The notes: generated from the sequence alone by a model not told the origin. A stretch of DNA of 46,501 bases from Clostridium sp. (GCF_017888565.1 NZ_JAGHFX010000038.1:1-46501); one strand, 5' to 3'; shown: positions 17,265-26,262, counted from the first letter of the stretch. Translations and numbers: made by a program.

Positions 17265-17302
17265 AAGATAGAGAAACTTATTTGATTTCTCTATCTTTCT
17301 TT
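17265..17302 (+). terminator. Intrinsic terminator of the butyryl-CoA operon
   Basis: AAGATAGAGAAA (17265-17276) pairs perfectly with TTTCTCTATCTT (17286-17297), then T-rich sequence. Confidence 0.85.
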
Positions 17303-17490
17303 ATATAAATTATTATTGAATACATATTATCCATTTTTATTAAGAATATGATATAATTTATAAAGATAAAAATTATTAATATTTAGTTTAATTCTTAGGG
17401 GGAAAGATGACTGAGTGAGAATAGTTTATTAATATCTCGGGGATAAATAATATATTAATGGTATATTAATTATATATAAGAGGTGAAGAA

Positions 17491-18432
17491 ATGGATTTTA
17501 AAAATACTGTATTTGAAGATAATAAAGTGATAATAAAAGGTGTAAAGAATTTCAATATAAAACAAATATTGGAGTGTGGGCAATGCTTCAGATGGGATAA
17601 GATAGAAGATAATAATTATGTTGTAGTTGCTTATGGAAGAGTTATTGAAGTAATTCAAAATGATGATGAAGTTATTATATGTAATTCAAATGAAGAAGAT
17701 TTTAATAATATATGGAAGGATTATTTTGATTTAGAAAGAAATTATGATGAAATAAAAGATGTTCTTGCAAAAGATGAAATACTTAGAAAAAGTGTTGAGT
17801 TTGGATATGGCATAAGAATATTAAATCAAGATCCATTTGAAATTCTTATAAGCTTTATAATATCTGCAAGAAATAGTATACCTTCAATAAAGAAAACAGT
17901 TAAAAAGATATGTGAGAGATGGGGAGAAAAAATAGAGTACAAGGGAAACGAGTATTATACATTTCCAACTCCGCAAGCAATTAAAGATGCTACATTAGAA
18001 GAAATTCAAGAAACAGGTGCATCTTTTAGAAGTAAGTACATAGTTGATACAATTAAAAAGGTAAATGAAGCTATAGAAGTTAATGAAGATTTTAGATTAA
18101 ATCCAAGTAAGTATGATGAAAGACCAGAAATATTAGATTTTGATTTAGAATATATAAAGTCATTAAATGATGATGAGTGCCATATAGAACTGCAAAAATT
18201 TATGGGGGTAGGTGCTAAGGTAGCAGATTGTATAATGCTATTTTCAATGACAAAGCACTCAGCATTCCCTGTAGATGTATGGGTTAAGAGAGCTATGATT
18301 CATTTTTATGTAGCACCAGATGTATCACTAAACAAGATGAGAGTATTTGCAAGAGATAAATTTGGAGCTTTATCAGGAATGGCTCAGCAATATCTTTTTT
18401 ACTATGCTAGGGAAAATAAAATAGAAGTATAG
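17491..18432 (+). CDS. ogg: 8-oxoguanine DNA glycosylase/AP lyase, OGG1 type
   Basis: The protein has 313 residues; ATG 17491 follows AGAGGTG. The N-terminal domain (GVKNFNIKQILECGQCFRW, 17-35) is the OGG_N region of OGG1/AlkA-like enzymes. The helix-hairpin-helix-GPD domain has LQKFMGVGAKVADCIMLF, with Lys243 aligned to the Schiff-base lysine (Lys249 of human OGG1) and Asp262 in FPVDVWV as the catalytic aspartate. Such clostridial enzymes excise 8-oxoguanine and nick the abasic site. The 98 bases in front (17398-17490) hold an SD-like GGGGGA and only a three-codon frame. It is monocistronic. Confidence 0.9.
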   Translation: MDFKNTVFEDNKVIIKGVKNFNIKQILECGQCFRWDKIEDNNYVVVAYGRVIEVIQNDDEVIICNSNEEDFNNIWKDYFDLERNYDEIKDVLAKDEILRKSVEFGYGIRILNQDPFEILISFIISARNSIPSIKKTVKKICERWGEKIEYKGNEYYTFPTPQAIKDATLEEIQETGASFRSKYIVDTIKKVNEAIEVNEDFRLNPSKYDERPEILDFDLEYIKSLNDDECHIELQKFMGVGAKVADCIMLFSMTKHSAFPVDVWVKRAMIHFYVAPDVSLNKMRVFARDKFGALSGMAQQYLFYYARENKIEV

Positions 18433-18602
18433 ATTGTAATATTTTGATGTTGGAATTTGTTAATAATAAATATATAATTAAATTGATGGATTTTATTAAG
18501 TATATAAAGTAAAAAAGATAGATTATAGGCAATAAGGGGAATAGTAATACATGTAATATATCCAATCACATAATATAAACCTTGTAGGTAGGGGGAAAGA
18601 AA

Positions 18603-19556
18603 ATGTATTATTTAGGAATTGATGGTGGAGGCACTAAAACAAAGTATCTATTAGTAGATGAAAAGTTACAAAAGGTATGTGAAAGAGAAGGAGCAACTAT
18701 ACACATTCATCAAGTTGGTGTAGAAGGAATTAAAAGTGAACTAAGAGAAAATATTTCTAAGATATGTGAAGAAACAAATATTTCTGTAAAGGATATCGAT
18801 TATGCATTTGCAGGTGTACCAGGATATGGCGAAAGCTTAGATGATATGGTTAAAATAGATGAAGCTATAAAAGAAGTTATGGAAGTACCATATTCAATTG
18901 ATAATGATGCTGTTAATGGATGGGCAGGAGGAACTGCTTGCAAGCCAGGAATAAATGTAGTAGCAGGTACAGGAAGTATAGCTTATGGTAGAAATGCAGA
19001 AGGAAAGCTAGCAAGATGTGGTGGATTTGGTCCAGGAATAGGTGATGATGGAAGTGCTTATTGGATTGCACTTAGAACGATTAATGAATATACAAAACAA
19101 AAAGATGGAAGAAGTGAAAAAACTGTTTTAGTTGATATACTAGAAAAAGAATATAATATAACATATAGATATGAAATTGTTGATATTGCATTTAATAGAT
19201 TGAAATTTAATAGGACAGAATTAGCTAAGTTTTCAACAATATGCTTTTTAGCAGCAGAAGCGGGATGTCCAGCTTGCAAAAATATATTTAAGGATGCAGC
19301 AAAAGCTATATTTGAACACATATCTGCTATATCAAAAGAATTAAATTTCAAAGATGATTTTGTTGTTTCATACACTGGTGGTGTGTTTAAATCAGGTAAA
19401 CATGTTTTAGAGCCACTTCAAGAAATGATAAATGAATCAGGATTAAAGTGCCATTTACAAGAACCTGCACTTGATCCTTGGAATGGATCTGTTTTATTAG
19501 CATATACTTTAGCTGGTAATACAGTACCTGATAATGTAAAAGAAATATTTAAGTAA
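18603..19556 (+). CDS. BadF/BadG/BcrA/BcrD-family sugar kinase, N-acetylglucosamine kinase-like
   Basis: The protein has 317 residues; ATG 18603 follows GTAGGGGGA. It is an ASKHA-fold ATPase: phosphate-1 loop GIDGGGTKTKYLLVD (about 4-18), phosphate-2 loop in GTGSIAYG (about 122-129), and GGFGPGIGDDGSAYWI (about 141-156), typical of NAG kinases. Family members phosphorylate free GlcNAc or related amino sugars at O6 in the cytoplasm. It stands next to an amino-sugar PTS, deacetylase and AgaS, so free GalNAc or GlcNAc that bypasses the PTS is a reasonable substrate. The residues do not decide between them. It converges on the PTS block with a shared terminator. Confidence 0.78.
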   Translation: MYYLGIDGGGTKTKYLLVDEKLQKVCEREGATIHIHQVGVEGIKSELRENISKICEETNISVKDIDYAFAGVPGYGESLDDMVKIDEAIKEVMEVPYSIDNDAVNGWAGGTACKPGINVVAGTGSIAYGRNAEGKLARCGGFGPGIGDDGSAYWIALRTINEYTKQKDGRSEKTVLVDILEKEYNITYRYEIVDIAFNRLKFNRTELAKFSTICFLAAEAGCPACKNIFKDAAKAIFEHISAISKELNFKDDFVVSYTGGVFKSGKHVLEPLQEMINESGLKCHLQEPALDPWNGSVLLAYTLAGNTVPDNVKEIFK

Positions 19557-19695
19557 ATTATAAAAATGTATTTTTGAAATATATAAGATATAAATAAGTA
19601 AGTGGATTTTAAAGAAGAATTTGTTCTTTTTTATACTGAGATAGAAAAGTTTATATGTTTATAAAGTTGAGAATACTATGATTATATTAATAATT

Positions 19696-19733
19696 AAAAA
19701 GAGGACTGCTAATAAATAGCATGTCCTCTTTTT
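19696..19733. terminator. Bidirectional terminator between kinase and PTS genes
   Basis: AAAAAGAGGAC-TGCTA pairs with TAGCA-T-GTCCTCTTTTT. A runs on one side and T runs on the other allow termination of the kinase transcript and of the convergent EIID transcript. Confidence 0.85.
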
Positions 19734-19741
19734 GAAGTAAA

Positions 19742-20587
19742 TTATTTAGCCCACATTGTGAATCCAAATAAGTTACCGAATAAAGCACCAACTATTCCAA
19801 GTACAAGTAATAAACCTATACATGCAACAGGAGTCCATTTTCTTTTCTTGATTAAGTAGAATAGCATTAATGTTAAAGCTAGTGGAAGCATTTGAGGAAG
19901 AACACCATCTAATATATTTTGTATATTAATTGGAGCTTCTCCATTTGGTATTTCAATAGCTAATTTTGTTGCACCATAGTTTGAAGTAAGAGCACCAACT
20001 ATGAATACACCTAGCATAGAAGCTGAACGTGTAAATTCTTTTGCATTTTTAGTTAAGACATCTATCGCTTTTGAACCTAAGTTATATGACCAGTACATTA
20101 ACCAATATCTAAGTCCAAATTGAACACCATTAAATATTAACAAGAATAGTATTGGACCAATTAAGGATCCACCGATAGCCATGTTAGCAGTGATACCAGC
20201 AGTAATTGGAACTAATGTGAACCAGAAAATAGCATCTCCAATTCCACCTAAAGGACCCATTGCAGCCACACGGACAGCACGGATAGTATTAGTATCAGCC
20301 TTTTGTTGCTCTAATGACATAATTATACCCATAACAAAAGTTACAAGGAATGGGTGAGTATTAAAGAACTCTAAGTTGTGTTTCATAGATTTAGAAAGGT
20401 CTTCTTTATTAGTATGAATCTTCTCTAATCCAGGTAATATTCCATATAGCCATCCAGCAGCTTGCATTCTTTCATAGTTAAATGAAGCCTGTAAGAATAA
20501 TGAACGCCAAACCATCTTGTTTAAAGTTTTCTTATCAAGTTGTTTGGCAGGAGTCAAATCTTTATATAATGTGTTATTAGATTCCAT
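19742..20587 (-). CDS. agaE: PTS mannose/N-acetylgalactosamine family EIID membrane component
   Basis: The protein has 281 residues from the ATG at 20587, about 11 bases after GGAGG; an ATG three codons earlier lies too near the SD. Hallmarks of the EIID (ManZ/AgaE) family are LQASFNYERMQAAGWLYGILPGL, the GPLGGIGDAIFWFTLVPI segment and several C-terminal hydrophobic helices. With EIIC it forms the sugar channel. The start overlaps the end of EIIC. No separate EIIA is in this block; it is encoded beyond the AraC gene. GalNAc is the proposed sugar from neighbours (AgaS, tagatose aldolase); mannose or other amino sugars are alternatives. Confidence 0.85.
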   Translation of the reverse strand: MESNNTLYKDLTPAKQLDKKTLNKMVWRSLFLQASFNYERMQAAGWLYGILPGLEKIHTNKEDLSKSMKHNLEFFNTHPFLVTFVMGIIMSLEQQKADTNTIRAVRVAAMGPLGGIGDAIFWFTLVPITAGITANMAIGGSLIGPILFLLIFNGVQFGLRYWLMYWSYNLGSKAIDVLTKNAKEFTRSASMLGVFIVGALTSNYGATKLAIEIPNGEAPINIQNILDGVLPQMLPLALTLMLFYLIKKRKWTPVACIGLLLVLGIVGALFGNLFGFTMWAK

Positions 20588-21389
20588 CTTCGTCATCTCC
20601 TCCCATTCCTATATTTGCTGTAGCAGATTTCATTTTTACATTAATTTGGAAGTCGTAAATGCATACTGCGATTCCAATAAATGCAATTATTAATAATGCT
20701 GATCCAGATAAGCCTTCTATTTTTCCTATAATAGTTGCAAGTGCAAAACCTGCAAAATAAACTCCCCATAATTCATTTGATAACATTATACGTAATAAAA
20801 TTGCAAATCCAACATAACGCATCATATTACCAGCAGCACCAAGTCCGTCCATGAACCAAGCATATTTTGTTGAGAATTCTGATAACCACTCACCAGCAGC
20901 GCTACCACCTATTAAACCTATAACAACTACAATTGCAAAGAATAATCCTAAAGCAGCCATTGCGCCATAGTTAAGTCTTTCAATACCTTTTGGATTTGCA
21001 TCTTCTGCATATTTATCAGCTTTTGACATTAATGGTGACATAACTGTGAATAATAATGTAACACAATATTGTCCTATTAATGCAAATGGAACTGCTAGTC
21101 CAACTGCAGCAGCTGGATCTAATTTAGAAGAAATGGCAAATACTACTGCCATTATTCCTCCGATAACAGCATTTGGAGGTTGAGCTCCTCCTACAGGCAT
21201 GTTACCGATTGTCATTAATTGGTAAGTACCACCTACAATAAGTCCAGTTTGTAAATCTCCAAGAATTGCACCAATAACGGCTCCTGATACAATTGGTTGA
21301 TACAATGATTCTAAGAAACTAAATTGGTCAATAGCTGCAATAAATGCAAATACTGCAACCAATAGAATTTGTATAATATTAAAATCGAT
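20577..21389 (-). CDS. agaW: PTS mannose/N-acetylgalactosamine family EIIC, probable ATC start
   Basis: This is a membrane protein of the ManY/AgaW family: IDQFSFLESLYQPIVSGAVIGAILGDLQTG and GGTYQLMTIGNMPVGGAQPPNA are diagnostic. The first standard start in frame is TTG 21362, with no SD, and it would cut off the conserved beginning. The frame extends upstream as (x)DFNIIQILLVAVFAF, the usual EIIC N-terminus. A GGGGGGG SD (21398-21404) lies eight bases before codon ATC at 21387-21389, exactly where family members have ATG. I therefore place the start there (270 residues). It could be a rare AUC start, a mutated start or a read error beside the C7 run. It is co-transcribed with EIIB and EIID. 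Confidence 0.8.
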   Translation of the reverse strand: MDFNIIQILLVAVFAFIAAIDQFSFLESLYQPIVSGAVIGAILGDLQTGLIVGGTYQLMTIGNMPVGGAQPPNAVIGGIMAVVFAISSKLDPAAAVGLAVPFALIGQYCVTLLFTVMSPLMSKADKYAEDANPKGIERLNYGAMAALGLFFAIVVVIGLIGGSAAGEWLSEFSTKYAWFMDGLGAAGNMMRYVGFAILLRIMLSNELWGVYFAGFALATIIGKIEGLSGSALLIIAFIGIAVCIYDFQINVKMKSATANIGMGGDDEDGI

Positions 21390-21407
21390 TTAGTATTCCC
21401 CCCCGCA

Positions 21408-21884
21408 TTATTTAAAAATCTTCTCAATATTTTCAGTACCTTCAGTAGGAACTCTTCTTATTTCAAGTTCCACACCTAATTCTCTCAGTTTTTTGAATGC
21501 TTCTACGTCTTTGTCATCTACTGCAACAGAACCAACAACTTGTCTTTTTCCTTCTGCCATATGCATATTTCCAATGTTAACTTTCTTTATTGGAACTCCA
21601 CCTTCAACAAGTTTTAATACATCAGAAGGAGTTTCACAAACTATAAATATAAGCTGTTTAGCATTAGCCTTATGAATAGTGCTTATAGTTTTTTCTAATG
21701 TCCAATAACGAGTTGAAGCATAAGATGGTGCACACATATCCATTAGACCTTGTCTTAGTTTATCTCCAGCTACAACATCATTTGCAACTAGAATTAAGTT
21801 TGCACCAATGGACCCACACCATTGAGTTGCAACTTGTCCATGAATTAATCTATTATCTATTCTTGTTAATATAATATTTGGCAT
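21408..21884 (-). CDS. agaV: PTS mannose/N-acetylgalactosamine family EIIB
   Basis: The protein has 158 residues with SD GGGAGGTG before the ATG at 21884. The phosphorylated residue is His15 in RIDNRLIHGQV, the classic EIIB-Man signature. NDVVAGDKLRQGLMDMCAP and VNIGNMHMAEGKRQV are also typical; the latter resembles amino-sugar (AgaV-like) members. It is cytoplasmic and passes phosphate from EIIA to the incoming sugar. First gene of the EIIB-EIIC-EIID transcript, divergent from the AraC regulator. Confidence 0.88.
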   Translation of the reverse strand: MPNIILTRIDNRLIHGQVATQWCGSIGANLILVANDVVAGDKLRQGLMDMCAPSYASTRYWTLEKTISTIHKANAKQLIFIVCETPSDVLKLVEGGVPIKKVNIGNMHMAEGKRQVVGSVAVDDKDVEAFKKLRELGVELEIRRVPTEGTENIEKIFK

Positions 21885-21903
21885 ATTATCACCTCCCTTT
21901 TAA

Positions 21904-22008
21904 TGAAAACATTTTGTTTCCACTGATATAAGAACATTATATAATTAATATAAATAACAATCTTTATACTTTTTGGTATTTAATTTATTCTTTTTAACAA
22001 CGTTTACA
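21904..22008. promoter_or_regulatory. PTS/araC divergent control region with candidate catabolite-response elements
   Basis: Between the divergent EIIB and AraC genes (21885-22258) lie two possible CcpA boxes. TAACAACGTTTACA (21995-22008) is, on the minus strand, TGTAAACGTTGTTA, 12 of 14 matches to the cre consensus. TGAAAAC-ATTTT-GTTTCCA (21904-21922) is an imperfect dyad in the EIIB leader. A minus-strand TATATAAT at about 21933-21940 may be the PTS -10. AraC-family sites are expected here too but cannot be picked out by eye. Confidence 0.4.
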
Positions 22009-22258
22009 AAATGGGATTAATTTGAAAAAATACAATTTTAGTGATATTATATAGTATATATTGGTAGCACAATTTAATATCTATTAGTGTTACTATAATT
22101 TGAACCTTACTTAGATTTTATTGAATAAAATTAATTATGTTGACATATTAATTAATATAATATAAAAATGTATAAAAAAAATAAACTTAATGCTTATAAA
22201 ATAGTAGAAAAAGTCTTATTTAAAAACGATATTGTTAATTTATAGTGAGGTGATTTAT

Positions 22259-23428
22259 ATGTATGATAAAACGACCAGTGCTCAATTTAGAAAGTATGGT
22301 TTCATCTATGATGAAGCTAAGGATATAAATAAAGATGATTTAATATTAAAGCAAATCGTTACTAGTGATAAAGTTATTTCTAGCTTATACAAATTCTCAG
22401 AACCAGCATATATAGAAATTGTCAAAGGTATGGCATCCATATTAATAAGCGATTCAAATAGTGGTGATTTTAAACTATTTGCAGTTCATAGAAAATTACA
22501 GATTAAACCTAATATGTATTTTAATATTATTTCAATGACGGATCAAATTACTTTTAATTTAATAATACCATCTAGATATAACCTTAAACTTGAGTTTTTA
22601 AATCCACCATATGTATATAATAGAATACTGCCTACTATAAACATCCCTGAAATAATGGCCTATTATTATACAATTAAAAGTCCGAATTATAATTTTAAGG
22701 GAGAGAGACATAGTTTATTTGAGTTGACCTTTGTTGATAATGGAACTTTAAATACATCTATTGATGGTATTGATTACACATTAAACTCATCTGATCTAAT
22801 TATATATGGTAAAAATCAATTTCATACACAATCTGTAAATAGTGATTCAGCCTGTTCATATTTAACAATTATGTTTGACATGGAATGTGATGATGAAAGA
22901 TTAATATGTAACAAAGTATTTCATTGTAGAAAAGAATTGTATAAGGCTGTAAGAATTTTTGCGAAAAATATATCAAGTACAATACCATATTCAGAAAATC
23001 TTATTTTAAGTAATTTTCATGAAATTATAATTAGATTATTTCAATATGATTACTTGGGAGTTGATGATAGCAAGTTACCGAAAGAGTCATATCAACATTT
23101 TCAAGATGAATTATTAGAAGGAATACTAACATATATTTATGAAAAGGTTTCCTCTCCAATAAGTATAGAAGAGCTTTGTACTAAATTTTCAGTTTCAAGA
23201 TCATCACTGCAAACTTTATTTAAAAATAATTTAAATACATCGCCAAAGAAATATATTAATGATTTAAAATTATCTAAGAGCAAACAATTAATTAAAGAAA
23301 ATAAATATACTATTAGTGAAATAGCATTTATGTTGGGTTTTAACTCAATACATTACTTTTCAAGAGCCTTTACACAACATTATGAAATAAGCCCTAGTGA
23401 ATATGCACAAACTTTATTTAAATCATAA
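22259..23428 (+). CDS. AraC-family transcriptional regulator of the PTS locus
   Basis: The protein has 389 residues from ATG 22259 (GTGAGG eight bases upstream). The N-terminal about 280 residues are a sensing region containing a cupin-like stretch (HSLFELTFVDNGTLNTSIDGIDYTLN; DLIIYGKNQFHTQ). The C-terminal about 95 residues are a double helix-turn-helix of AraC type: SIEELCTKFSVSRSSLQTLFKNN and TISEIAFMLGFNSIHYFSRAFTQHY followed by SPSEYA. Inserted between the two oppositely oriented PTS blocks, it most likely activates them in response to the imported sugar. The effector is unknown. Confidence 0.85.
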   Translation: MYDKTTSAQFRKYGFIYDEAKDINKDDLILKQIVTSDKVISSLYKFSEPAYIEIVKGMASILISDSNSGDFKLFAVHRKLQIKPNMYFNIISMTDQITFNLIIPSRYNLKLEFLNPPYVYNRILPTINIPEIMAYYYTIKSPNYNFKGERHSLFELTFVDNGTLNTSIDGIDYTLNSSDLIIYGKNQFHTQSVNSDSACSYLTIMFDMECDDERLICNKVFHCRKELYKAVRIFAKNISSTIPYSENLILSNFHEIIIRLFQYDYLGVDDSKLPKESYQHFQDELLEGILTYIYEKVSSPISIEELCTKFSVSRSSLQTLFKNNLNTSPKKYINDLKLSKSKQLIKENKYTISEIAFMLGFNSIHYFSRAFTQHYEISPSEYAQTLFKS

Positions 23429-23459
23429 AGAGCTGCCTTTTTGGACAGCTCTTTCTATT
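23427..23459. terminator. Bidirectional terminator between araC and yajC-like gene
   Basis: AAAGAGCTG (23427-23435, first bases inside the araC stop region) pairs with CAGCTCTTT (23446-23454); T-rich on the right, A-rich on the left, so it can serve both convergent genes. Confidence 0.82.
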
Positions 23460-23738
23460 TTATAAAATATTTTGAATTGAATATCTAGAGATAGCTATTA
23501 CTGTATTTTTAGCAATTTCAACTTCAACTTTTTCTTTTCCTACAGATACTACTTTACCATAAAGTCCACCACAAAACATTATTTTCATTCCAGGTTTCAA
23601 TTCAACATGAACATCTTTAAGATCGGAGGTTCTTTTCTTTATGTTTTTAGCTGATATAAATATTAAAATCAAAGCTCCTATGCCCGCTAATACTGCAACA
23701 GTGATGCATGTCCATATAACTACTTCCCAATTTATCAT
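23460..23738 (-). CDS. YajC-like membrane protein linked to the PTS
   Basis: The protein has 92 residues from the ATG at 23738, one base after the EIIA stop, with GAGG about 12 bases upstream in the EIIA gene. It has one membrane segment (about residues 7-27), then a charged stretch and the YajC domain: LKPGMKIMFCGGLYGKVVSVGKEKVEVEIA. YajC is an accessory subunit of the Sec translocase, but small YajC-like proteins also occur within mannose-family PTS operons in streptococci and clostridia. Its tight coupling to EIIA suggests a PTS-associated role here. That role is not known. Confidence 0.7.
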   Translation of the reverse strand: MINWEVVIWTCITVAVLAGIGALILIFISAKNIKKRTSDLKDVHVELKPGMKIMFCGGLYGKVVSVGKEKVEVEIAKNTVIAISRYSIQNIL

Positions 23739-23739
23739 A

Positions 23740-24171
23740 TTAGATACCATCCTCGCTTTCGTCATCTTCATGGACTATAAACTCAAATTTCACAACTCCA
23801 CTTTTACCTACCTCAATAGCTGATTCAGATAATGAGTGTAAATCATCTGCAATATCTTTAGTCATTGATATTTCAAGAATCATAGGTAGATTTGTACCAC
23901 CTATTACTTCCATTGGTTTTTCTATGGATGTTTTAACTTCAACTAAGGTTTTAAATGGTGAGCCTCCAGCTAAATCACTAAGAGCCAAAATACTATCACA
24001 ATTATCTAAATTTTTTAATGAAATATAATATTTTTTTCTTAAATCTTCTATTGAATCTGTCTCCTCAAAGTCAACATACTCTACATTGCAAGGTTCTCCT
24101 GCAATTAGCTTTAAAGATGAGCGTAATCCTGATGCAAAGTTACCATGTCCGCTAATTATTAATCCTATCAT
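23740..24171 (-). CDS. agaF: PTS mannose/N-acetylgalactosamine family EIIA
   Basis: The protein has 143 residues; SD AGGAG precedes the ATG at 24171. The active-site His9 is in IISGHGNFASGL, the EIIA-Man signature, and SDLAGGSPFKTLVE is the second conserved segment. The C-terminus is acidic (EDDESEDGI). It is a cytoplasmic phosphocarrier between HPr and EIIB. Upstream of it the nagA gene runs the other way, so the two probably share a regulatory region at 24172-24371. Confidence 0.88.
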   Translation of the reverse strand: MIGLIISGHGNFASGLRSSLKLIAGEPCNVEYVDFEETDSIEDLRKKYYISLKNLDNCDSILALSDLAGGSPFKTLVEVKTSIEKPMEVIGGTNLPMILEISMTKDIADDLHSLSESAIEVGKSGVVKFEFIVHEDDESEDGI

Positions 24172-24371
24172 TCTATCATCTCCTAAAATAATATAAAGTG
24201 TATTATCAAGTATTTAATATTAAAAAATATATAACAATTATAATTATAATGGAGAGTAATTATAATTCAATAAAGGTGGTGAAATATATAATATATATGT
24301 TGAAAAGTGCAAATATTAGATGGATAAACTTATGTATAATTATAGATAAGTTGGATTTGGGGAGGGATTAT

Positions 24372-25511
24372 ATGTTAATACAAAGTAAAAGGATTTGGAT
24401 TGCTGATCAATTCATTCCAGCTCAAATTGAAATTGATGATAATAAAATAGTTAATATCTATGCTTATAACGAGAAAGAAGATGCTTATGATTATGGTAGC
24501 AAGAGAATTGTACCAGGATTTATAGATATTCATTGTCATGGAGCTTATGGCTTTGATACAAATGATGCAAATGAACAAGGATTAAGAAATTGGACAAAGA
24601 AAATAGTAAGTGAAGGAGTTACTTCGATATTACCTACTACTATAACTCAAAGTAAACAAGTGCTTTTTAAGGCTTTAAATAATGTTGCGAAGGTAGTAGA
24701 AGATGGATATGATGGAGCGGAAATATTAGGAATTCACTTTGAAGGACCTTATCTTGATATGGAATATAAGGGAGCTCAACCTAGAGAATATATAGTTAAG
24801 CCTACTATTAAAGAATTTAAAAGTTATCAAAAAGCAGCAAAAGGGTTAATAAAATATGTAACTTTAGCAACTGAAACAGATGATGACTATTCGCTTACAG
24901 ATTACTTATTTAATAATGATATAGTAGTAAGCATAGGGCATTCAGCATCCACATATGAAGATGCTATATTTGCTTTTGCTCATGGAGCTAGGTCGCAAAC
25001 TCATGTATATAATGGAATGACTCCATTTAATCATAGAAAAAATGGATTAGTTGGAGTAGCACTAAGGGTTAAGGGGATGTATGGGGAAATAATTTGTGAT
25101 GGAAATCACTCTACTACTACAGCTTTATATAATTTCTTTAATGCAAAGGGACCGGATTATGGGATTATGATTACAGATGCCTTAATGGCAAAGGGGGATG
25201 AGCCAGGTTCTAAATTTATGTTTGGAGGAAATGAAATAGAAATCTATGAAGATGGAAGTGCCCATTTAGTAGAAACAAAAGGATTAGCAGGGTCTACATT
25301 AAAGATGAATGATGGACTTAGGATATTAGTTGAAGATGCAATGGTACCGTTTAACTATGCTATTAATGCATGTACGATTAATCCAGCTAAGTGTTTAGGG
25401 GTTGATAAACGCAAGGGCAGGATAGGAGTGGGATATGATAGTGATTTAGTAATTTTGAATAATGACTATTCAGTGCATCAAACATATTGTTTAGGAAAGG
25501 CGATGTTATAG
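24372..25511 (+). CDS. nagA: N-acetylhexosamine-6-phosphate deacetylase (NagA/AgaA)
   Basis: The protein has 379 residues from ATG 24372, just after GGGGAGGG; the frame is open further upstream but has no good start. It is an amidohydrolase with metal-site residues His54 and His56 (DIHCHGAYGFDT), Glu in GIHFEGPYLD, His in SIGHSAS and HVYNGMTPFNHR, and the catalytic Asp of ITDALMAKGD. It removes acetate from GlcNAc-6-P or GalNAc-6-P. The usual HLFNAM motif reads HVYNGM, a variation that might reflect preference for GalNAc-6-P, but that is only a guess. The neighbourhood (AgaS, tagatose aldolase) favours the AgaA role; NagA of GlcNAc use is the alternative. The stop overlaps the next gene's GTG. 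Confidence 0.88.
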   Translation: MLIQSKRIWIADQFIPAQIEIDDNKIVNIYAYNEKEDAYDYGSKRIVPGFIDIHCHGAYGFDTNDANEQGLRNWTKKIVSEGVTSILPTTITQSKQVLFKALNNVAKVVEDGYDGAEILGIHFEGPYLDMEYKGAQPREYIVKPTIKEFKSYQKAAKGLIKYVTLATETDDDYSLTDYLFNNDIVVSIGHSASTYEDAIFAFAHGARSQTHVYNGMTPFNHRKNGLVGVALRVKGMYGEIICDGNHSTTTALYNFFNAKGPDYGIMITDALMAKGDEPGSKFMFGGNEIEIYEDGSAHLVETKGLAGSTLKMNDGLRILVEDAMVPFNYAINACTINPAKCLGVDKRKGRIGVGYDSDLVILNNDYSVHQTYCLGKAML

Positions 25512-26032
25512 TGAAAAAGAATGTTATTAATTTAGCTGGAAATAACATATACTTGGATATGTACGGAGATACGGTATATTATAATGTTTTTGATAAAAAT
25601 GGATATATTGTATCTAAGGAAATAGAACAAAAATTTAGGATATTTTATTATAGATACTCAATCATATTTATTGTTATGATTTTATTAGGAGATTATTTTA
25701 GATCTTTGCAAAATACGTTTTTAGTTGGAGTTGGAGCTATAGTTTTAGTAGAGTTATATTTTAGAATTTTCTTTTTAAAGAAGTTAAAGGTAATTAAGAA
25801 CTTTAAAAGAGATCGCAAGACCTCAAAGTTAGATAGTATAATTAGTAGTAAAGAAAAAGAAAAAGCGATAATGAAAGCATGTGCATATGCTTTATTAAGT
25901 GTTCTTATTGTTATAAATGCAATACAACAAAATTTCAATGTATTATTTTTAATCTTAAGCATATTAGGTGGAGTATATAGCTTATATATAGGAATGATTA
26001 ATATTATTGCTTTTAGTAAAATAAGAAAATAA
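25511..26032 (+). CDS. Membrane protein of unknown function
   Basis: The family is not recognised. The start is GTG 25511 within the TAGTG junction with nagA, giving 173 residues. A short N-terminal soluble part with beta-like sequence (NIYLDMYGDTVYYNVFDKNG) is followed by two helices (about 45-78) and a very basic loop (KKLKVIKNFKRDRKTSK). A charged helix and two more membrane segments (about 115-160) complete it, for four predicted segments. Overlap with nagA indicates translational coupling. A terminator follows, so nagA and this gene form a two-gene unit. Confidence 0.6.
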   Translation: MKKNVINLAGNNIYLDMYGDTVYYNVFDKNGYIVSKEIEQKFRIFYYRYSIIFIVMILLGDYFRSLQNTFLVGVGAIVLVELYFRIFFLKKLKVIKNFKRDRKTSKLDSIISSKEKEKAIMKACAYALLSVLIVINAIQQNFNVLFLILSILGGVYSLYIGMINIIAFSKIRK

Positions 26033-26061
26033 TGAATTAGTAGCCTGATAAAGTTAATTTA

Positions 26062-26103
26062 ATAAAATGGAAGTTTTGGGTTTAGAAATTTCTGTTTTAT
26101 TTA
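26062..26103 (+). terminator. Probable intrinsic terminator
   Basis: ATAAAATGGAAGTTT pairs with AAATTTCTGTTTTAT (15 bp with three G-U pairs), then TTTA. It closes the nagA transcript. Confidence 0.65.
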
Positions 26104-26262
26104 CAGTTTTAACTTATAAATTATAGAGTGAATATATAAATACTACAAAATATGCATTAGATTTACAAATAGAAATGTTTACTTTTAATAATATAGATGT
26201 AATAGAGCATATTTTAAGTATATCAATTAGGAGAGATTTAATTATATATCAAGCTAAATAAT

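Noticed and set aside
17398..17490. Possible leader peptide (ATG ACT GAG TGA) before the Ogg gene
   Set aside because: Only three codons and no attenuator structure.
19058..19375. Minus-strand frame of 105 codons inside the BadF-type kinase gene
   Set aside because: Antisense shadow of a well-supported kinase, with no SD or family signal.
24198..24371. 58-codon N-terminal extension of NagA
   Set aside because: ATG 24372 has GGGGAGGG just upstream and begins the family sequence; the extension is A/T-rich intergenic DNA shared with the divergent EIIA promoter.
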